Virus record (IMG/VR): IMGVR_UViG_3300020472_000029
Span: 1-57,587 of that record
DNA from: a virus
Direction: 5' to 3' (one strand)
DNA length: 57,587 bases
The position numbers and the translations under genes were made by a program. The notes under the pieces were generated by a model. That model had not been told where the DNA came from and made no database searches. It worked only from the letters and a program-made list of their open reading frames with translations. Each line of letters begins with the position of its first letter. Position 1 is the first letter of the stretch. This document shows positions 26,121 through 33,976 of the stretch, in pieces.

Positions 26121-27721
26121 AATGCATCCACAATGTTATACGTATTTTTGCTATACATGATAGCAATATTATTATTATCAAATGGTAGTAAGAATGGAAC
26201 TCTAGAAGAATTAGAAGTATCTTGAATTGATGCTATTGGTTGAGTTCCTTGTTTAATAGCTTGATTAGGATCAGTTCCGAGAGGAACAGGAATTATATTC
26301 TCATTCGTCTCTACATCTGTAGATGAATCTGCTTGTTGAGACACTTCAAGAGAATTATCCTTTCTTATATTAGAGTCACTTTTAGAAGGTTCTACTTTTG
26401 TTTGATTCTCTTTATCCAAATTCCAAGTATCACCAGTCATTCCATCAATGCCCTTAGCAATCCATTTCATAACACCTTTTGGTTTCTCACCTTCAGGTGT
26501 TTCTATATTAGTATTCTTCCCATCCCAATCATTCATATTAAATGTCATGAGATCTCCTATACCTTTTATCCATCTCATCGCCCCTGTAGCACCAGATTCG
26601 CCACGCTTACCTTTCATTCCTTCCTTACCATCAGTACCATCCTCTTTGGCAGGTTTAGTACTTAATACATTAGATGTTGTAAGGGGAGTTGATTTTTTAA
26701 CAGTACTTTCACCTGCACCACCTCCATCACCATGATCAGCAACCTTTACACCACCTGAACTTCCAGTTGTCTCAGGAATTACTTTTTCTTTTGTGGTAAC
26801 AGTACTATCTGTTTCTTGATGAGGTATTACCTGTAATTTCTGTACTGCGGCCGCAGATGTCTCATCCCTTGGTAAGATAACATTTAATTCTGCTGGTGCT
26901 TCTAGATCGCCTGGTATTAAGGCTGTCTGTGTTGTACCTGCTAAACTCTTCGGTTTTTCTTGTTCTTCTCCAGTTTCAGGTTTTACTTCATCTTCTGGTT
27001 TTTCCTTTCCTTTAGCAGCTTTATTTACCTGATCTTCAAAATTCCAAATAGTTTCCTGAAGAGTCTTAACTGCTTTATTAAATTTCTTTATTTCCTTCTT
27101 GTTTAATAATTCTGTACCTTCTACTGGTTCTATTGGTGTAACCTTACTTCCTGGCTTAACCTTTTGTGATTCTCTACCTTTCTTCAGTAATTTACTAACA
27201 CCCCAAGTTGTCAAAGCAATTAACCCAAGAGTTGCAGCACCCTTGAGAATATTCTGAATTAAACCACCTTTCTTCTTCTTAGGTTCCTTAGCACTCTCAG
27301 TCTTAGGAGCTAAATTTATCTTAGTAAGTTTCTTGAGAAGACTGACAAATATCTTCTTAGCCTTGTCAATAAACTTAAATATCTCTTGAAGTGGTTTCTT
27401 AAGAGATTGCAAACTCTTTGCAAATGCTTCCAACTGACCCAGACCACCTTTAAAGATCTTAGCCAACATGGCTCTGGGATCAAATGGTTGTACTGCTTTG
27501 GAAACCTTCTTAACTATTTTTGGTTGGAGTCTAGTAATCTGACTCTTAACTATCTTACGTACTTTAGTAATTGTTACTGGAGTACCATCATCCTCTGGAA
27601 GTTGTAACTTCTTAACAGATCCCTTAAGTACCGAATCCGCTCCTTTTACTTTTCCTTCAGCCTTAGGAGAACCCTTTGGTGAAGAAACCTTTTTTTTAAG
27701 TATGGGTGAAGCTACTACCAT
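26117..27721 (-). CDS. Tail tape-measure or hub-like virion protein
   Basis: A 534-residue protein, strongly basic at the N terminus, with a hydrophobic stretch near residues 150-180 (ILKGAATLGLIALTTWGV), Pro/Glu/Lys-rich linkers and a short collagen-like stretch (KEGMKGKRGESGATGAM). Two copies of a short motif (DLMTFNMNDWDGK and DGMTGDTWNLDKE) match a segment of the following gene, so both may descend from one ancestor. It starts one base after the gp51-like stop. Role in the tail is inferred from order. Confidence 0.5.
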   Translation of the reverse strand: MVVASPILKKKVSSPKGSPKAEGKVKGADSVLKGSVKKLQLPEDDGTPVTITKVRKIVKSQITRLQPKIVKKVSKAVQPFDPRAMLAKIFKGGLGQLEAFAKSLQSLKKPLQEIFKFIDKAKKIFVSLLKKLTKINLAPKTESAKEPKKKKGGLIQNILKGAATLGLIALTTWGVSKLLKKGRESQKVKPGSKVTPIEPVEGTELLNKKEIKKFNKAVKTLQETIWNFEDQVNKAAKGKEKPEDEVKPETGEEQEKPKSLAGTTQTALIPGDLEAPAELNVILPRDETSAAAVQKLQVIPHQETDSTVTTKEKVIPETTGSSGGVKVADHGDGGGAGESTVKKSTPLTTSNVLSTKPAKEDGTDGKEGMKGKRGESGATGAMRWIKGIGDLMTFNMNDWDGKNTNIETPEGEKPKGVMKWIAKGIDGMTGDTWNLDKENQTKVEPSKSDSNIRKDNSLEVSQQADSSTDVETNENIIPVPLGTDPNQAIKQGTQPIASIQDTSNSSRVPFLLPFDNNNIAIMYSKNTYNIVDAL

Positions 27722-27910
27722 CTATTGAGCCTGATTTGCTGCTTTTTGTTTGGCCTTTAAATTCTCTTCTTCAATATGTTGCCTAAGCAACCCAACATAG
27801 ATGTCCCGTTCCCACGAAACCATATTTTCAATTTCCGTCAGTGAATATTTATGGAACTGCATCAAAGCAAAATTGATTCGGAAGTATGTCTCAAGATCTA
27901 CATGAGCCAT
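27722..27910 (-). CDS. Small ORF after gp26; probable frameshift extension (gp51-position)
   Basis: A 62-residue helical ORF (YFRINFALMQFHKYSLTEIENM, read in parts, then WERDIYVGLLRQH). It occupies the place of T4 gene 51, which like gp26 acts in hub assembly. No ribosome binding site lies at a useful distance from its ATG at 27910, and the ATG sits in a hairpin. The ORF is exactly in the -1 frame of gp26 with no stop between them, and a slippery heptamer precedes the gp26 stop. It is therefore likely made as the tail of a gp26 fusion of about 304 residues, as tail-assembly chaperones are in many phages. Confidence 0.6.
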   Translation of the reverse strand: MAHVDLETYFRINFALMQFHKYSLTEIENMVSWERDIYVGLLRQHIEEENLKAKQKAANQAQ

Positions 27911-27940
27911 ACTTAGGCGAAAAAATCCGAGAGTCCCTCC
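27882..27940 (-). promoter_or_regulatory. Predicted -1 programmed ribosomal frameshift signal
   Basis: Three elements are arranged as in E. coli dnaX. A Shine-Dalgarno-like GGAGGG (27935-27940) is followed after nine bases by the heptamer T TTT TTC (27925-27919), in the correct phase for the gp26 frame (GAT TTT TTC GCC TAA). After four more bases comes a hairpin (27914-27882): AAGTATG pairs with CATACTT, then after a one-by-one mismatch CTCA pairs with TGAG. A -1 slip reads CGC CTA AGT ATG, entering the 62-residue ORF in frame. Confidence 0.7.
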
Positions 27941-28635
27941 AATGTGACAGGATTATCCTTACCAGTCTTAGGATTGGTAACAACAATATCATGAGTAAGT
28001 TTAGGCATAGTCTCAAAGAAGTTCTCAATCTTCTTGAATTGCTCTGAAGTAAGAGATTCAAGCCATTCTACAAGTTCCTTCTTAGTACATTCTTTAGCAG
28101 CCCAAACATTATCATCACTATAAACCATATCAATAGAAGATGCAATAATCTGGAAAGACTTTTCAACCCCTCCATCATCTTCATCATCAGAGAAATTATC
28201 CTCTAGGAATTGATTCAAAGAAGGATACTTCATCTTAAGAGTATATCCCTCACCCAATTGAATCTCTTGACTATGATTAGGATCGGTCTTAACCTCAACC
28301 TCATCAATGTTAATAAAAGCTGGGACTTGGGTTTCACCATCATCACCACAGGTAACAATAATTTCAATCTGTTCTCCAACAGACTTACCACGAACATTCA
28401 AAAAGATATATTCAATATCAAAACTAGGAAGAGTATCAACTTTGATTCCTCTAGTAATGATACAGTCTTTTAATACCTGTTTGACTGCGTTGGAAATTTG
28501 TTTTGGGTTCTGTGATTCTAAGGCTAGAATTAGAATCTTCTCTTCTCTAACTAAAAACGGTCTAAACTTAATTGTCTTTCCTGTAGAAGGTAAAGTCAAT
28601 TCATGTTGAGAAGTACTAATTTTTGGTAAAGGCAT
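27913..28635 (-). CDS. 26: Baseplate hub assembly protein gp26
   Basis: A 240-residue protein starting MPLPKISTSQHELTLPST, followed by KFRPFLVREEKILILALES, the recognisable N-terminal signature of the T4 gp26 family. A Cys-containing beta segment (IIVTCGDDGE) and an acidic DDEDDGG loop follow, then a helical C terminus. In T4, gp26 is needed for hub assembly and now regarded as a chaperone. It heads a leftward operon of tail genes, with a CTAAATA element 30 bases upstream. Its 3' end carries the frameshift signal described separately. Confidence 0.85.
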   Translation of the reverse strand: MPLPKISTSQHELTLPSTGKTIKFRPFLVREEKILILALESQNPKQISNAVKQVLKDCIITRGIKVDTLPSFDIEYIFLNVRGKSVGEQIEIIVTCGDDGETQVPAFINIDEVEVKTDPNHSQEIQLGEGYTLKMKYPSLNQFLEDNFSDDEDDGGVEKSFQIIASSIDMVYSDDNVWAAKECTKKELVEWLESLTSEQFKKIENFFETMPKLTHDIVVTNPKTGKDNPVTLEGLSDFFA

Positions 28636-28664
28636 GATAAGTTATCAATTCATTCATATCTAAA

Positions 28665-28673
28665 GTTATTTAG
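28665..28673 (-). promoter_or_regulatory. Putative late promoter -10 element
   Basis: CTAAATAAC on the minus strand lies 30 bases upstream of the gp26 ATG. No sigma70-type -35 box is visible, as expected for T4-like late promoters that depend on a phage sigma factor and coactivator. Confidence 0.5.
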
Positions 28674-28690
28674 AGGGTTTTTTGAGACTT

Positions 28691-28948
28691 TTATCCCTGT
28701 GCTCTATCACCTTTCTGTGTATATTCATCTTGTTTCGTAAAGAACTCACTCATGCTTGATTGACAATCAGGTGGTTCGGGGTACTTATATCCTTTCATCT
28801 TTCTCCATTTTCCATGCATTGCACCCATAGCCCATGACTGAGCAAGACTCCTAGGCCCGTTCTCAAGTAAATCTAGTTCATACCTACTAGAGGTATAACC
28901 CTTGTACTCTTCTCTCCAATTAGAATCGTCAAATGGTGGTTTGTTCAT
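28691..28948 (-). CDS. Conserved hypothetical phage protein
   Basis: An 85-residue protein from the ATG at 28948 (an in-frame ATG also exists at 28984). It has a charged, aromatic composition (NWREEYKGYTSSRYELDL, AMGAMHGKWRKMKGY) without membrane segments. It overlaps the DUF3293-like gene by about 20 bases. It resembles proteins I recall from cyanophage tail regions but has no function I can name. Confidence 0.5.
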   Translation of the reverse strand: MNKPPFDDSNWREEYKGYTSSRYELDLLENGPRSLAQSWAMGAMHGKWRKMKGYKYPEPPDCQSSMSEFFTKQDEYTQKGDRAQG

Positions 28949-29459
28949 AGGTGTAAGTCTTTTTCCCAACTTTAGTGTGTCCATATGGACCAGTTTTACC
29001 TGGCCTTACTTGTCCGAGTGAAGAACCTTTATTAGAAACTCCAGTTGAACTCTTTTTAGCTCTCTTGGCAGTAGGATGTAAAGTAGCTTTGCCTTTACCC
29101 TTCTTAGTGATTACTGAATCTTGGTTATATTCTTTACCAAGACGTTTCATCCGTTTCTTAAAGGTCTTATACTTTTTCTTAGGAGCATTAACAACAACAG
29201 ATGGTTCACTCACTGTTTTTTTGTTACCTTTATCATCCTTTTCAGGATATTCTCCTTTAACTTCTTTATATCCATAGCCGTGACTACGGATCTTCTTGCG
29301 TAACTCCTTGTTACTCTTTTTGTTCTCCTTATTTGACTTATCACCTCTTGTTGCAGTTAGAACTGCCGTGTTGCGACTCTTAGAATGAGAAACCACACGA
29401 GACATTCCACCCTCAGTAAGAGAGCTACATTCTAACACAAATTCGGTGAAGGTCTTCAT
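28929..29459 (-). CDS. Basic DUF3293-like protein
   Basis: A 176-residue, very basic protein. The central part (NKELRKKIRSHGYGYKEVKG, then EPSVVV, LGKEYNQDSVI) resembles the small DUF3293 family, which has the same order of a charged helix, a Gly-Tyr strand, ESxLV and QDxV. The last 50 residues are Lys/Gly-rich. The opening MKTFTEFVLE recalls the start of several T4-like capsid-associated proteins, but I infer no role from that. A late promoter-like element lies 31 bases upstream. Confidence 0.5.
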   Translation of the reverse strand: MKTFTEFVLECSSLTEGGMSRVVSHSKSRNTAVLTATRGDKSNKENKKSNKELRKKIRSHGYGYKEVKGEYPEKDDKGNKKTVSEPSVVVNAPKKKYKTFKKRMKRLGKEYNQDSVITKKGKGKATLHPTAKRAKKSSTGVSNKGSSLGQVRPGKTGPYGHTKVGKKTYTYEQTTI

Positions 29460-29489
29460 AGTACAGACACTTTGTAATGTGGCACAGTA

Positions 29490-29499
29490 ATTATTTATT
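29490..29499 (-). promoter_or_regulatory. Putative late promoter -10 element
   Basis: AATAAATAAT on the minus strand, 31 bases ahead of the start at 29459 and overlapping the end of the gp54 gene. It fits the T4 late core and its spacing from the gene matches the other examples in this window. Confidence 0.45.
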
Positions 29500-30445
29500 T
29501 TAGACGGTTCTCATTGGCAGTGTTACTGTCAGTATTAACTCCATTGTTAGTAGAATTCAATGAATTATAAGCAGAACCACTTAAAATAGTCTGACCATTA
29601 TGAGTTGTACCTTGTGAATTAGCCCATGTACTATCACCCTTAAGATTATCAGGTTGTACAACAACGTACCTATCATATTTGAAATTAACAGTAACTTGAA
29701 GGACCTGAGCATCCCCATAAGATAACTGAATACTATCAACACTTTCTGGGAAAGCATTAACAAACAGATATGATAGTGGATTTGGTCTCTCTGGTGGGGT
29801 TAGTGGTGTTTTAACTCCAGGCCTATTAACCATTTTACCCATACTACCCACCATCAACCCTTCATCCTTAGATCTTGGACCAGCCCCTATATTCCTTTCA
29901 AATTTAGTAACAGTAATATTTCTCTTATAACTATGTGGATACCTAAATCTATGAAACCCCTGTCTATCCCTCTGATTGGCATATCCAATTGGGTTACCTT
30001 GAACATTTCTCATACCACCATTAGCAGCATATACAGGATTAATAAAATTAATCCATTCTTGAAATAATTTAAGAACTTGATAATCAGCTGAAAGATAAAA
30101 CTTTAAATTTAAATCAACATAAGCTCTTGTCTGTGCAAAGAATTCAGTTACACCCTGTCTTGCTCCAGATTCTTCAATTGTAGCTAAATTAGTACCAGGC
30201 AAACTTGCTTCTGAACATAAAAAATCAAACCTCGATGCAGGACTCTTATTGAATACTCCAGCAGTAACAAGCCAAGTGTTTAAATCAGTATTAGAATCAC
30301 CATTATTCTTGTCAGATAAACCCAATGACACCTTAAATGTATTGGATAAAGCAGGAGACCCTAAGAAATTCTGAAACGATTGAGCCGCTATCCCCTCTCC
30401 AGCACCATCATTGGTTATATTAGCGAGTAAGTTACTTTCTGCCAT
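29495..30445 (-). CDS. 54: Baseplate tail-tube initiator, gp54-like
   Basis: From the ATG at 30445 the protein is 316 residues, close to T4 gp54 (320). The frame stays open 59 codons upstream, but that extension crosses into the divergent gp4 gene and is hydrophobic noise. Conserved-looking segments are RFDFLCSEASLPGTNL and DVNLKFYLSADYQ-like strands, typical of tail-tube-fold proteins that start tube polymerisation on the baseplate. It is divergent from gp4, which is followed by gp48 and gp53, so the neighbouring T4 baseplate genes support the call. Confidence 0.65.
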   Translation of the reverse strand: MAESNLLANITNDGAGEGIAAQSFQNFLGSPALSNTFKVSLGLSDKNNGDSNTDLNTWLVTAGVFNKSPASRFDFLCSEASLPGTNLATIEESGARQGVTEFFAQTRAYVDLNLKFYLSADYQVLKLFQEWINFINPVYAANGGMRNVQGNPIGYANQRDRQGFHRFRYPHSYKRNITVTKFERNIGAGPRSKDEGLMVGSMGKMVNRPGVKTPLTPPERPNPLSYLFVNAFPESVDSIQLSYGDAQVLQVTVNFKYDRYVVVQPDNLKGDSTWANSQGTTHNGQTILSGSAYNSLNSTNNGVNTDSNTANENRLK

Positions 30446-30450
30446 GTGAT

Positions 30451-30458
30451 CTAAATAA
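30451..30458 (+). promoter_or_regulatory. Putative late promoter -10 element for gp4 operon
   Basis: CTAAATAA on the plus strand lies 27 bases before the gp4 ATG, in the short divergent gap between gp54 and gp4. It would drive the rightward gp4-gp48-gp53 operon. Confidence 0.5.
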
Positions 30459-30484
30459 TGCCATGATCCCCACATACTATGTAT

Positions 30485-30922
30485 ATGGCTTATAAGGGAA
30501 AATATAAACCAAGACACACCAAAAAGTATAAAGGAGACCCAACCCAGATAATTTATAGATCTCTCTGGGAAAGGAAATTCATGGAATACTGTGATCTGAA
30601 TGAGAGTATAAGTCAGTGGCAATCAGAAGAATTCTGGATTCCATATAAGAGTCCTCTGGATAACAAGATGCATAGGTACTTCCCAGACTTCTTTATTAAA
30701 TATAAGGACGCTAAAGGAAAGAAGAGGTCGGTTGTAATAGAAGTCAAACCAAAGAAACAACTATTGATGCCCAAAAGAAATCCCAAGAAGAGAACAAAAG
30801 CCTGGGCATATGAAGTACAAACATATGTTGTCAATCAAGCAAAATGGGAAGCAGCAAAGGATTACTGTGATAATAGAAAGTATGAGTTCAAAATCATGAC
30901 AGAGGATGACCTAGGGATATGA
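30485..30922 (+). CDS. 4: Head completion protein gp4
   Basis: A 145-residue protein beginning MAYKGKYKPRHTKKYKG; an ATG two codons earlier is less likely. The sequence YRSLWERKFMEYCD, the SQWQSEEFWIPY segment, HRYFPDFFIKYKD and VVIEVKPKKQ are diagnostic for the T4 gp4 family, which has a TnsA-like PD-(D/E)XK nuclease fold (PDF and EVK here). In T4 it completes DNA-filled heads before tail joining. It is first in a rightward operon and overlaps the next gene by four bases. Confidence 0.9.
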   Translation: MAYKGKYKPRHTKKYKGDPTQIIYRSLWERKFMEYCDLNESISQWQSEEFWIPYKSPLDNKMHRYFPDFFIKYKDAKGKKRSVVIEVKPKKQLLMPKRNPKKRTKAWAYEVQTYVVNQAKWEAAKDYCDNRKYEFKIMTEDDLGI

Positions 30923-31419
30923 TTGCTGAAACAATAAGAAAGAGAGCTGGTAAAAAGAACAAAAGTGGAGATTGGTATGTCTCTCAATTGGAAGATGAAT
31001 TAGCTCCTCTACAAGATAAAAATATCAGTTTTGCTGATACTGGAGGAATAACTATTGGTAGCATGTTCTTCTTTTCATACGGTGCAAAATACCCCGAAAA
31101 ATATGAATTTTGGGATGTACAACCACTAGCAGTTGCACTCAGTTTTTATAAAGATGGATTCCTAGGTGCGAACTTACACTACATAAATCCCCAATATAGA
31201 GATGCAGTTGCAAGAAGCCTACTAAATAGTGGTAGCGAAGGTGCAACTGCTGTACCTAAAAACACTTTGCACAAATACCTATACTCTGGTATAGGGAATC
31301 TATATCAAGTTCCTGATGGTGAAGATTGGGCGGAGATATCTCTTCTCCCGACTGAAAAATTTATGAGTAACAAGGGAATGAAATATCCTAAACATAAAGC
31401 CTGGAACTGGAAAAAATAA
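30919..31419 (+). CDS. Conserved virion-associated protein
   Basis: A 166-residue protein with a central block (MFFFSYGAKYPEKYEFWDVQ, then PLAVAL, GFLGANLHYINPQYRDAV) that I recall as a widespread phage domain often found in tail or neck gene clusters. It is sandwiched between gp4 and gp48 with overlaps of four and one bases, so a baseplate or neck role is likely. No catalytic motif is visible. T4 gene 2, which neighbours gene 4, was considered but the sequence does not show its features. Confidence 0.6.
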   Translation: MIAETIRKRAGKKNKSGDWYVSQLEDELAPLQDKNISFADTGGITIGSMFFFSYGAKYPEKYEFWDVQPLAVALSFYKDGFLGANLHYINPQYRDAVARSLLNSGSEGATAVPKNTLHKYLYSGIGNLYQVPDGEDWAEISLLPTEKFMSNKGMKYPKHKAWNWKK

Positions 31420-33086
31420 TGGCCGCCACTGGACCCCAAGAAGTATCAACCGCAGCAATTACCACTGATGGTAAGCCAGGTATTACAGCGATTAATTCCA
31501 ATACTAATAAGGAACAAAATTATAAATTATATTATATCGGAGAAAGTAAATCAGCCGTTGTATTACCTGTAGATAATCAAACTCCTCCAAAACCGATAAT
31601 CGGAGGTAAGTCAATATACACGAATGGAGTATGGGATACCACACAGTTCAGTGGGATAAATGAAAGTGACCAATCATCAATACACAGTAAAATACAAACT
31701 GAAATAAGAAATCACACAACAACTACCAACCAAGTTGTTCCACAATGGGCGGATACGAATAGTCAAGGGTTTGAGGTAACATCTACACAGAATCAAGTTG
31801 CTGTAGAAACAGAAAATAATAAAGCTGGTGGTGGATTCTTCCAACCTTTCTATAATGCGTGGGAAGGGGTAAGTACATGGACTGGCAATTTCATTGATGG
31901 AACTAAACGTAACTTTGAACTTGGTATTCAAGTTTGGACAGATGGTCCAGCTGCTCTTGTTTTTAATGCTGGTGTGCAAGGTGGAGCTTATGATAACGAT
32001 AACGATCTTAAGTTAAACAAAAGAGTAATTACATACCCATCAGACTTGTCTAATCAACAAGATGTGATGAAGATTGAGTGTTATTCATATCAACCTCCAT
32101 ACGAAGCTTCTATGGCACAGAGCTTTGGTAAAGGTAACACTGATACCAATCTAGGATATGGTCTTTCAAGACAAACTCCATACAGAAAGAAGTTAGGTGC
32201 AGGAATTATACTACCAGTGCCAAATAATGTTTCAGATGCCAACTCTACCAGTTGGGTTGATGATAACATGTCAACCATGTCAATGGGAGCAGCACAACAT
32301 GTAAATGCTACCATTAAAGGTAAAGCAGTGACATTAGGTCTTGGTTACGCCTTTGGGATGGGAGGTGCTGCAGAAGGATTTAACAGATTAACTGGTAATG
32401 CTGCACTCTATGGTACTATTGGTACAAAACAAGCAGGTCAAGGAGAACTAGGAGCTAACCTAATAAGTCAATTAACTGGGAAACTAGGATTTGACGTTAC
32501 TCCAGAGACTATTCTAAGTAGAGCTGGTGGTGTAATTGCAAACGCCAATACTGAACTAATGTTCTCTGGAGTGAAATTAAGACAATTTGGATTCCAATGG
32601 AGAATGACTCCAAGGGATGAAATGGAAGCACATCAAATTAGAATGATAATTCGTGCATTTAAACAGTGGTCTGCTCCTAGAAAGATAACAAAATTACATT
32701 CAGGTGAAAAAGAAGGTGGAACAGTAGGTAGGGCGGGGTCACCATCCTATTTCCTAGGAACTCCAAACATCTTCAGACTTAGATACATGACAGCTGGTGG
32801 TAAAAGCATACTTGGATTAAACAAATTCAAACCTTGTGCTTTAACTAGTATTCAAGTTCAATATACCCCAGATGGGCAATGGAATGCTTATGAGGGTGGT
32901 CAACCAATATCTGTAATAATGGATCTCAGGTTTGCAGAACTAGAACCAATATATAATACTGATTATAGTAATAGTATTGCAGAGAATAGAGCATTTGATC
33001 CAAGTGACCCTAACTCTTTAGGAGATCTAATGCCTATTAGTATTATTGAACAAAACAATCCAGCATCATCAGACGTAGGGTATTAA
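31419..33086 (+). CDS. 48: Baseplate tail-tube cap, gp48-like
   Basis: A 555-residue protein, longer than T4 gp48 (364). The middle contains RVITYPSDLSNQQDVMKIEC, a characteristic opening of the cyanophage gp48 fold, and the C-terminal half (MFSGVKLRQFGFQWRMTPRD, then EMEAHQIRMIIRAFK, SIQVQYTPDGQW) has the tail-tube-like beta sandwich. It lies before gp53 and close to gp54, as expected for the proteins that nucleate the tail tube on the baseplate. The N-terminal 190 residues are an apparent extension. Confidence 0.7.
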   Translation: MAATGPQEVSTAAITTDGKPGITAINSNTNKEQNYKLYYIGESKSAVVLPVDNQTPPKPIIGGKSIYTNGVWDTTQFSGINESDQSSIHSKIQTEIRNHTTTTNQVVPQWADTNSQGFEVTSTQNQVAVETENNKAGGGFFQPFYNAWEGVSTWTGNFIDGTKRNFELGIQVWTDGPAALVFNAGVQGGAYDNDNDLKLNKRVITYPSDLSNQQDVMKIECYSYQPPYEASMAQSFGKGNTDTNLGYGLSRQTPYRKKLGAGIILPVPNNVSDANSTSWVDDNMSTMSMGAAQHVNATIKGKAVTLGLGYAFGMGGAAEGFNRLTGNAALYGTIGTKQAGQGELGANLISQLTGKLGFDVTPETILSRAGGVIANANTELMFSGVKLRQFGFQWRMTPRDEMEAHQIRMIIRAFKQWSAPRKITKLHSGEKEGGTVGRAGSPSYFLGTPNIFRLRYMTAGGKSILGLNKFKPCALTSIQVQYTPDGQWNAYEGGQPISVIMDLRFAELEPIYNTDYSNSIAENRAFDPSDPNSLGDLMPISIIEQNNPASSDVGY

Positions 33087-33087
33087 A

Positions 33088-33855
33088 ATGTCTCTAGGAT
33101 ACTTTTCACATTTACCAAATATAAATTACGTTTCTAGAACTACTGATAGAAGTTCTAATGATGAATTTATTCCAGTAAAAAACCTCTTTAAAAGAGGAAG
33201 ACTTCGTGAAGACTTATCATCAGTCTTCCTGGCATTTAATGATTATGTAATTGGCGAAGATATAAGACCAGAACAGGTCGCAATGGAGATATATGGGGAC
33301 CCTAGGTTAGATTGGGTAGTCTTAACCTGCAATAATATAATCAACGTTAGAGACGAATGGCCACTCAATACAGACAGTTTTAGAAAATTCTTATTAGACA
33401 AATATGGTTCTGATGAGAATATGGCAAAAATCCATCATTACGAAACCCAAGCATTTAATGATAACTATGCAAGAATCGTAATACCAGCAGGATTAAAAGT
33501 AGATTCCAACTTTGACTTCAACTTCATTTTATATAATAAAGAATACCAACAAGAACTAAGTTATAGTGGTGGTCTTGACAACACATCTCTATCAAATACA
33601 GCAACGGTAGATGCACAGGGAAATGCATCAGATTCTTCTGGAAACGTTATAAGAAATAATAATCTTAGAGCAGTATCATTTCTAGAATACGAACAAAACA
33701 TTGATAATGGAAAGAGAAGGATCAAGGTTTTGAAAAAAGATTATCTTGATACTGTATATAATGATATGAAGAATATATTCAAGTACAAGAAGTCCAGTCA
33801 ATATAGGACTCCATTCCTAAAACAAGCACATAACCCAAGACTTAGCGGGTCATAA
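33088..33855 (+). CDS. 53: Baseplate wedge subunit gp53
   Basis: A 255-residue protein with the gp53 hallmark in residues 55-95: DYVIGEDIRPEQVAMEIYGD, then PRLDWVVLTCNNI and DEWPL, which aligns with T4 gp53 (RPEELANAIYGNPQLYWVLL). A LysM-like function has been proposed for other members but is not visible here. The C terminus is basic and ends YRTPFLKQAHNPRL. It is the last gene of the rightward operon and is followed by a terminator. Confidence 0.85.
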   Translation: MSLGYFSHLPNINYVSRTTDRSSNDEFIPVKNLFKRGRLREDLSSVFLAFNDYVIGEDIRPEQVAMEIYGDPRLDWVVLTCNNIINVRDEWPLNTDSFRKFLLDKYGSDENMAKIHHYETQAFNDNYARIVIPAGLKVDSNFDFNFILYNKEYQQELSYSGGLDNTSLSNTATVDAQGNASDSSGNVIRNNNLRAVSFLEYEQNIDNGKRRIKVLKKDYLDTVYNDMKNIFKYKKSSQYRTPFLKQAHNPRLSGS

Positions 33856-33893
33856 AAAAAGAGCCCCCATCGGGGCCCCAATATTCGGGTTCT
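33854..33893 (-). terminator. Rho-independent terminator for gp32 transcript
   Basis: Read leftward, GCCCC-GATG-GGGGC-type stem (33876-33863), possibly extended by an outer AGAG/CTCT pairing from 33893, is followed by a run of seven T ending at 33854. It lies downstream of the gp32 stop and immediately beside the gp53 stop codon. Confidence 0.7.
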
Positions 33894-33930
33894 CTAGGAT
33901 CGATCCGTGGATCCCACCAAAAGAAACCAA

Positions 33931-33966
33931 GCTGATGCAATCTAACATGCATCAGCGGTTTTTTTA
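33931..33966 (+). terminator. Rho-independent terminator for gp53 operon
   Basis: A perfect nine-base stem GCTGATGCA/TGCATCAGC (33931-33939 and 33948-33956) with an eight-base loop is followed by GG and seven T. It ends the rightward gp4-gp53 operon just before the convergent gp32 gene. Confidence 0.9.
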
Positions 33967-33976
33967 GCTCCATAGG

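Noticed and set aside
30446-30622. N-terminal extension of the gp54 frame (59 codons)
   Set aside because: It would run through the divergent promoter and into gp4 on the other strand; gp54 size and start fit the ATG at 30445.
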